Notes under the pieces: generated by a model
Told to the model about the DNA's origin: nothing
The model's input: only the letters and a program-made list of their open reading frames with translations
Database searches by the model: none
Position numbers and translations under genes: made by a program
Shown: positions 58,101-64,000 of the stretch, piece by piece
Numbering within the stretch: position 1 is the stretch's first letter
Layout: every line of letters begins with the position of its first letter
Assembly: GCA_022316685.1 (NCBI GenBank)
Contig: JAKJHU010000014.1
Location: 7,849,001 to 7,913,000, forward strand
Origin: Progne subis subis
Lineage: Eukaryota; Chordata; Aves; Passeriformes; Hirundinidae
Reading direction: 5' to 3'
DNA: 64,000 nucleotides

Positions 58101-60667
58101 CCCAAAATGTCCCTGTGCCATCTCATTTTGGACAAGGAAAGACTTTCCTGTGTCAAACAATTTCTAAGCACTGCAAAGGAGGCAGCACCACTTTGAAGTG
58201 CTGTGTGCACATTAAACAGGGTTTTTTCCCCAAGTTAACGGGCTGTGCTGGGTTCTGTGCTGCTACCATCAGGCTCCCTCCACTTTCATGAGCTCGAGGA
58301 TCCTGTCTGGGTTCTGGACATCCATCTCCTCACATCCCACGGCCTGGATTTACCAACTCGCTGTCATTTGGGCTGTAAATTCCAGAAGGTGGGAGCCCTC
58401 AGCTCACACCACAGCACAGGGACCGTCTGCAAATGGCAATTCACGGACAGTGAGGAGTGCAGGCAGGGAGGGGAGGGGATTTGAGCGGGATTTTAGGGGA
58501 TTTGAGCGAGCTGAGCGTCCCTTGCGTTTCAGTTCCTCCAGCATCGTGTTCCACAGCTGTGCTCGGTGTTCCTGTGCTGCTCCTGCTCGTCCCCGCTGTG
58601 TTGGTGTCTCTTGGACCGAGACACCTCCCCTCAGCCCTGGCACCTGTGTGTGCCCTCCCTGTCTCCACCCAGCAGAGCTGTCACCTGTCCTGGTCCTTCC
58701 CCACAAGTCCCAGTGGCAGTGCCAGCTCCCCCGGTCTCGTTGCCAGATTTCCCCAGGGTTTTTGGGTTTGCTCTCAGCCACTCCTCAGGCTTGGAGTGAC
58801 CTAAAGACATTTACAGCCCCATTTCATTGTTTTCTCTCAGGTCCTTCCTCAAAGCTCTCCTTTCCCCGTGATGTATGCAAACCTCCTGACAATGCTTTAT
58901 GAGCCATGGCTTTTGATGAATACTTTTATTATTTCCTTGTTCTCCCCGTGTTTGTCATCCGCTCCCTTTTAGTCTCACAAGGTGCTTTCATTGGTGCCAA
59001 GATCATCTTTTTGTTCTGGTTTTTTCCTTTTTTTTTTTTTTTTTTTTTAATCTTATGTTGACTCGTTTTTACTTTGTTTTTATTTATTCCTTTTTATTTG
59101 CCTGGCCCACGAGAAATTTCTAGGCCTCGTATTACCCCGATTCTGGCAAAATATCTGCAAAAATAACTACTTTTGTGAGTTTAATAAACCACCTGGCTCT
59201 GAAACCCGAGCCAGGCACATTGTTTGGTTTCAGCAATTATAGCTGGGAACAGCAGCAACGATTTTATCGATCCAGACAAAGGCCAACCTCCTGTGAAATT
59301 CTGCTTGGCTGTTAAAGGGTAACTGCGCCCTGGTCAATAGTTTTCGGTTACTTTATCTAAAGCACACACGTTTATCACTGAAGAATGTGAGTCTCTCAAG
59401 CTGCCCCCAAGAAGTCAGTTTTATTTCTTCCAGGGCCGCCCCAGATTGCTGTGAACATCCCTGGTATCGTTTGGAGGTAACACAAAACATAAAGGCATTC
59501 TGCAAACAGCTTAATTAACAGATAATAAATTAATGTCTGGCTCCTTATGGGGTGGCTCAGGGCTGGATGCCTTTCCCAGCACAAGGGAATAATTTTGGAT
59601 TGAAGTCACACGGATTTTCCTTTGTTGAGAATTAACAATAAAGGTTTAATTTACCTAAAATGACTGTAGGAGGTCGCACAATTTTTATGTGCCCATCACA
59701 GCTTGAATTCTCTGAAAAGGTAAAAATAAAGAAAAAGAAGAGTTTAAGGAGTTGATCGGGGGGGGGGAAGATAAATGACAGCAAACGAAAGCAACAACCA
59801 TGAGAAAAGGAAGCGAAAAAAAAAGTGAGAAAACTCTCTGGCCAAAGTACTGAGTGTTGTAGATACACAAAGCAGTAGAAAGCAAAAAAAAAGAAAAATA
59901 AAAAATCCCTTCCCAGCCATTAACTTTGCACTCTGGCTGCTCTTTTAAAATGACATTTCTGCATGCTCTCCCTGAAGGTAGCGGTTTCACAGATGAAATC
60001 ATACCAGGCCCCAAAAATGACACAGCTTTGGAGAAAACGCTCTGCAAAGAACTGTCCCCTCACAGCAGCTCTAAACAGGATTAATCCTGAGTACGAATAG
60101 CTCAAAATATTTAACATATTAAAGTCAAAGATTGTGGAAATTAATTATAGTTTCAAAGAACTCTTCCATTTAACCTACAGGGGAAAATTTAAAACTTCTT
60201 AGCTGTCACCTACGTCGAGCCTTTCCTTTTTGAAGCTTAAGGTTTTCCACTGAGTCATCTGGATCATTGATTATTTAAAATACCCATTTATTGCCCACGC
60301 TAACGGGTAAATTTGTACAGGCTTTTACTTTTTTTTTTTTTTGCTTCCTGGCGTGCTGTTGAAAAGCCCCTTGTCAAGAACTAAGGAAAACCCGAGGCGA
60401 ACACCAGAAAATTGAGTAGCATTATTAAAAAACGCTTGTATAAAATGTGTTTCCTCGCTGAGACATCTTGTGGTGTGTGAGGCTTCCTGCAGCTCCTCAA
60501 AACGAAACTCTCGGGTTGCAAATTCAAACGGGGACCAGAAGAGCCCGAGAACTCGCAGAGGCTTAAAACACACAGCTAAAAATCGCTTTTCTTCTTTTCT
60601 TCTTAAACAAAAGCTGCCTCGTTACAGCACTGATGGGCTTATTTTCAGAGATTATTTTCCATTTATT

Positions 60668-60745
60668 AAATATAAATAGATATAACTATAACTATAATGA
60701 ATATAACTATAACTATAAATTTAAATATATATATAAATAAATTGC
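60668..60745. repeat. AT-rich tract with (ATAACT)n words
   Basis: Contains two runs of ataactataactata separated by atgaat, followed by atatata. Simple repeat. Confidence 0.85.
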
Positions 60746-61572
60746 TGCTCTTTAGGCAAAGCCCTCATTCATTTTCAGCATGCATTAAGATGAAGTTTCA
60801 CTTGTGGCACTGATAATTCCTAACAACGAGTGGTGTCCAAACTGCCCAAACAAGCAGGTTCCTAAACTGGAATTCCTGTTTTTTCCATGTTAAAAGTTGG
60901 GTTTGATTTAGAAGAGCCCTGGCTACCAGTCCATAAGTAAAGTGAGCTTTGAATATAAAGGGGAATAACGAGCATTCAGAGAAAGGGTCGATCTCGGTGA
61001 TCTGACTGAGGCACAGATTCCTGAGGCTGCTGAAATGCTGTGTAATTCAGGAAAATGGTGTGCTCGTAATTCCCCCTCGGAAGAAAAGCTGAACAGAAAT
61101 ATTAGCATTTATCAGACATCAGGAAATCAAGGAAATCTCAGTCCTGAGCCTTGGGAGAATGGGCCTCGTTAGTGCCGCTGCTCAGAGCGCTCATTTTCTC
61201 CATTACAGCGGAACAAAGAGAGATGTAAACTTGGAGTATTTTCATTTCTCTGCTCGATACCAAGCCCTGAGCCTTTCAAAATCCCTTATTCTGTCATGTA
61301 TTCGAGCTTCCTTTCAAAATGAGCCTGAGACACGGCGCTGACAATAGCAATCTGCATCTGGACATTTACATTTTTGTTGCGTCTTGGGTTTGATGCTGTT
61401 TCACGAGCTAAACTCTGCTCCCTCTAAGTGTTTACAGCCAGAAATAAGAGTTTAAATCTGAGATGCTCCCCAAAACGTCTCTGTTTTCATGATGCTACCA
61501 ATGCTTCTGTGTACAGCATGAAAGCACGTCACCTAACACCTCACACCATTTAATCATCTGAGCATGCTGTGT

Positions 61573-61614
61573 AAATTTAAATTTAAATTTTAATTTAATT
61601 TAAATTAAATTTTC
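61573..61614. repeat. AT-only palindromic repeat
   Basis: aatttaaatttaaatttt followed by aatttaatttaaattaaattt. Self-complementary and A/T only. Confidence 0.85.
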
Positions 61615-64000
61615 AAATGCAGCTCCAAAGATCAGCCTTCCATTTGGAAAGCTGAGGAATTAAGGATGGAAAAGCAACTTCCCTTACTGCAGTCAAGTGG
61701 AACAGGATCCAGAATGCTGGAGTTCCCAGACCTGGGAGGAAAAGTTTTCCTTTCCTTTTAGAAACGTTACTGAACTCACCCCAAACCAGCAGGGACAGAA
61801 GCATTTTTTGTCACTGTCCCACCATCAGCAGTGCTACAAGGATTTGTTTCAACATGGAAAAACCATCTCCTTGGATCTCCCAGGGCACATTGACATAGCT
61901 CATTTCAATGGCCGTTTCTTCACTTTTTATCTCAAACAATTTTATTCCCTTTCCTTTAATAGGAAATTGTGCTGGAAAGGCAAAGCAGCTGGGACTCCAG
62001 CAGGGAAGTGCAGCTCCACAATCTGCTGACTGAGGATTGATTCCTCTTCTTCTTGGGCTATTTTGCAGCTGATGGATTTTTGGGATCTGCTCCAGCTCCG
62101 GTACCAAGGAACATTTTTGCCAATGGTCACGTCATGACCTATAAATTTGTCTGCAAAAGCTCTGATTTAGCGCATTAAAACCTGAACATTTACAGGCTGA
62201 ATTTTCGCAAACGTAGCAATGCAAATTGGAGGCAACCCCCCAGTCGAACATTGTGCAAAATAAGAAGTGATTTAAAGCAGAGTGGCTGAGATCAGAGCAG
62301 GCTGTGCCCTCGCAGAGGCAGCTCTGGAGCTCTGCTCGTGCATTTGAAGCTGCCTGGCTCCCGCTCGGTGTCATGTGCGAGCCCTGGGCTGGTTCCCTGA
62401 TGGCAGGAGCAGATGTTGGGCTGATGTGGATCAGCCAAGGGCCACTGGAGCCAGGGGAGCTCCCCCAGTCTGCAGCCTCTGGGGGCTGTGCTGCAGCCTC
62501 TCCTCTGGAAGGCACAGAATATCAGGAGCTATGGCAGAACTAATCCCACGGCAGCTTCCAAATCAAGGAGAATAAAAACATCTAGAGGCCTTTAGCTTGG
62601 AAAGAAGCGCTCATGAGAGGGTGTTACGCATTCAGAGAGGCCTTGGGGGAGAGTTCAGGCTGGGAGGGACTCAGCAGAGCGCAGGGACAGAGGGAATGAG
62701 GGAGAGATCCCAAACTAAACCAGTGCCATCAGCCGGCCCTCGGCTGCCTTAACATCTGAGAGGGGTCCCAGTGTCCCACACAGCTGGGTTAAAGGGTCAG
62801 AAATGGAAAAAAACAGATCCTGTCATATTGGGAACATTTGAAGCTGATTTTCCTGTTCAAGCCTGTGCAGCCCATCTCTTTAAGAAACTGATTTTAAAAA
62901 GTGAGTTTTTAAAAGTACCACCCCGACTGAAGAGTATTTTTCTCAGAGTGTAAATACTTCTTTTTTCCTAAATAGAAAAAAAACTCCCAAAAAAACAACA
63001 AAATACAGTGTAACCAGTGGTTTTAAATGAACAAACCCAAAGGGAAACATGCACAGGATCTCTAGAGCTTTTGAATAAAAAAGCTGCACAAGGGAGGGAA
63101 CCCTGAGTGAGTGTGAGCACAGCCCCGAGACAGCAGAGCCGCTCAAGTGTCCGTGGGCCAAATCTTTGATTCCTGCTCCCATCCAAAGCACTTCAGCCAA
63201 CTCCCAGCAAAAATCCCCTTCAAACGTGTCCCTTGCAAAAGTCTGGGTGTGCACACCAGCTGAAAGATTATTATAAAATATCCTTCCAGCAGTGGGCTGC
63301 TTCCTTGTTAATACCAGCTATTCCATTTGTAAAAATCCCGGGATTAATGGGTGTTTTTCTGTGTGCAACACAAATCTTTGCAGCTTTACATTTTGGTTTC
63401 TTATAGGAGGGAGATAGGGCTATGAAAAGCAGGAGTTTCTTTCACCTAAGTGTACATTTAGTAAATATATTCTATAAGTTTTTTACTAATATATTAGAAA
63501 AAGCATTCAGATCAATTCACATTATTACTCAGAATAGGTGTTTAAGATAAGCTGCAAATTAAACATTTTCTAATTGCATAATGAGGTGCAAAATTCACAA
63601 ATTGTGACTTTTAAACAAAATGTAAACCCTTTGTAAAACAAATCTATCTGTTGCTTGAAGGATAGGAAGGTGAGCAGAGCCTAATTCCCACCTTTATATT
63701 TGCATTATTATTTCCCAAGCTAAAAAATTTGCAAAAAATATCAAAGAAGCAGAGCTTTGTTCTGTAGCATCACATGAAGCCTGAACAGCATCAAACCATG
63801 AGAATTTGTGTTTTATGCATAATTTATTATGTTGTAGACACCTACAGTTAGTAAAAAAACCTCATTCAGGATCTAAATATCCAATTATTTGGGTTGGTTT
63901 TGTTTTTTTAATTTTAAAGACAGCCCAGTGACACTGGATCAAGGATTCAGAGGGGAACTGGTTTATCCTTCAAAACTGGTCTTCTGAGTGTTTTTGCACT

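Larger units (their letters stand above)
55220..64000. other. Intergenic or unassigned non-coding DNA
   Basis: I find no exon, RNA gene or well-preserved mobile element here. Open frames up to about 204 codons (58288-58902 on +) have no recognisable domain. There is a T-run at about 59028-59049 and AT-rich tracts at 60668-60745 and 61573-61614. The 3' boundary of the neighbouring gene lies outside the window. Confidence 0.6.

Noticed and set aside
58288..58902. 204-codon + strand frame in the right flank
   Set aside because: Cys/Ser/Pro-rich and unrecognisable. Overlapping frames on both strands are nearly as long.

Overview
The window looks like nuclear DNA of a bird, most likely a passerine. 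It has intron-rich vertebrate gene structure, several short CR1-LINE fragments of the avian type, many AT and minisatellite arrays, and three genes that human has together on chromosome 3q25-q26. The species cannot be named from sequence alone. I see no prokaryotic, viral or defence system here, and nothing that I would call a new biological system. The unusual content is repeat architecture around otherwise ordinary genes.

Layout. Positions 1 to 36945 are read as the 3' part of the very long first intron of PPM1L (+ strand). Exon 1, with the protein's N-terminal membrane anchor and DGHGG motif, lies upstream of the window. This intron holds no convincing gene. It carries CR1 fragments, AT-rich tracts, a 46-50 bp minisatellite, a 1.7 kb foldback (two ~289 bp arms about 96% identical), a 928 bp tandem duplication, a 12 bp satellite and a ~66 bp AATAAA-rich minisatellite that stops about 150 bp before exon 2. 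PPM1L exons 2, 3 and 4 are at 36946-37120, 40175-40336 and 41067-41416, followed by a 3'UTR that probably runs to about 47235.

B3GALNT1 (globoside synthase) is on the minus strand with its whole coding sequence in one exon, 48095-49081. It faces PPM1L tail to tail, the two polyadenylation signals being about 0.8 kb apart. Its non-coding leader probably starts in the CpG island at about 51340-52125. ARL14, a small ARF-like GTPase, is an intronless + strand reading frame at 54238-54849 with a TATA-like promoter just upstream. From about 55200 to the end I see only non-coding sequence with a few AT-rich tracts.

The three genes are not an operon and do not share a pathway: PPM1L is a PP2C-type phosphatase linked to stress-kinase and ceramide-transport signalling, B3GALNT1 builds a glycolipid in the Golgi, and ARL14 acts in vesicle traffic. 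The most interesting observations are a 105 bp tandem duplication across the ARL14 stop codon that keeps frame and supplies the last 11 residues, the sense-strand array of about 29 AATAAA hexamers just before PPM1L exon 2, a ~720 bp segment shared between PPM1L intron 1 and the PPM1L 3'UTR, and the position of ARL14 beyond B3GALNT1, where human has NMD3.
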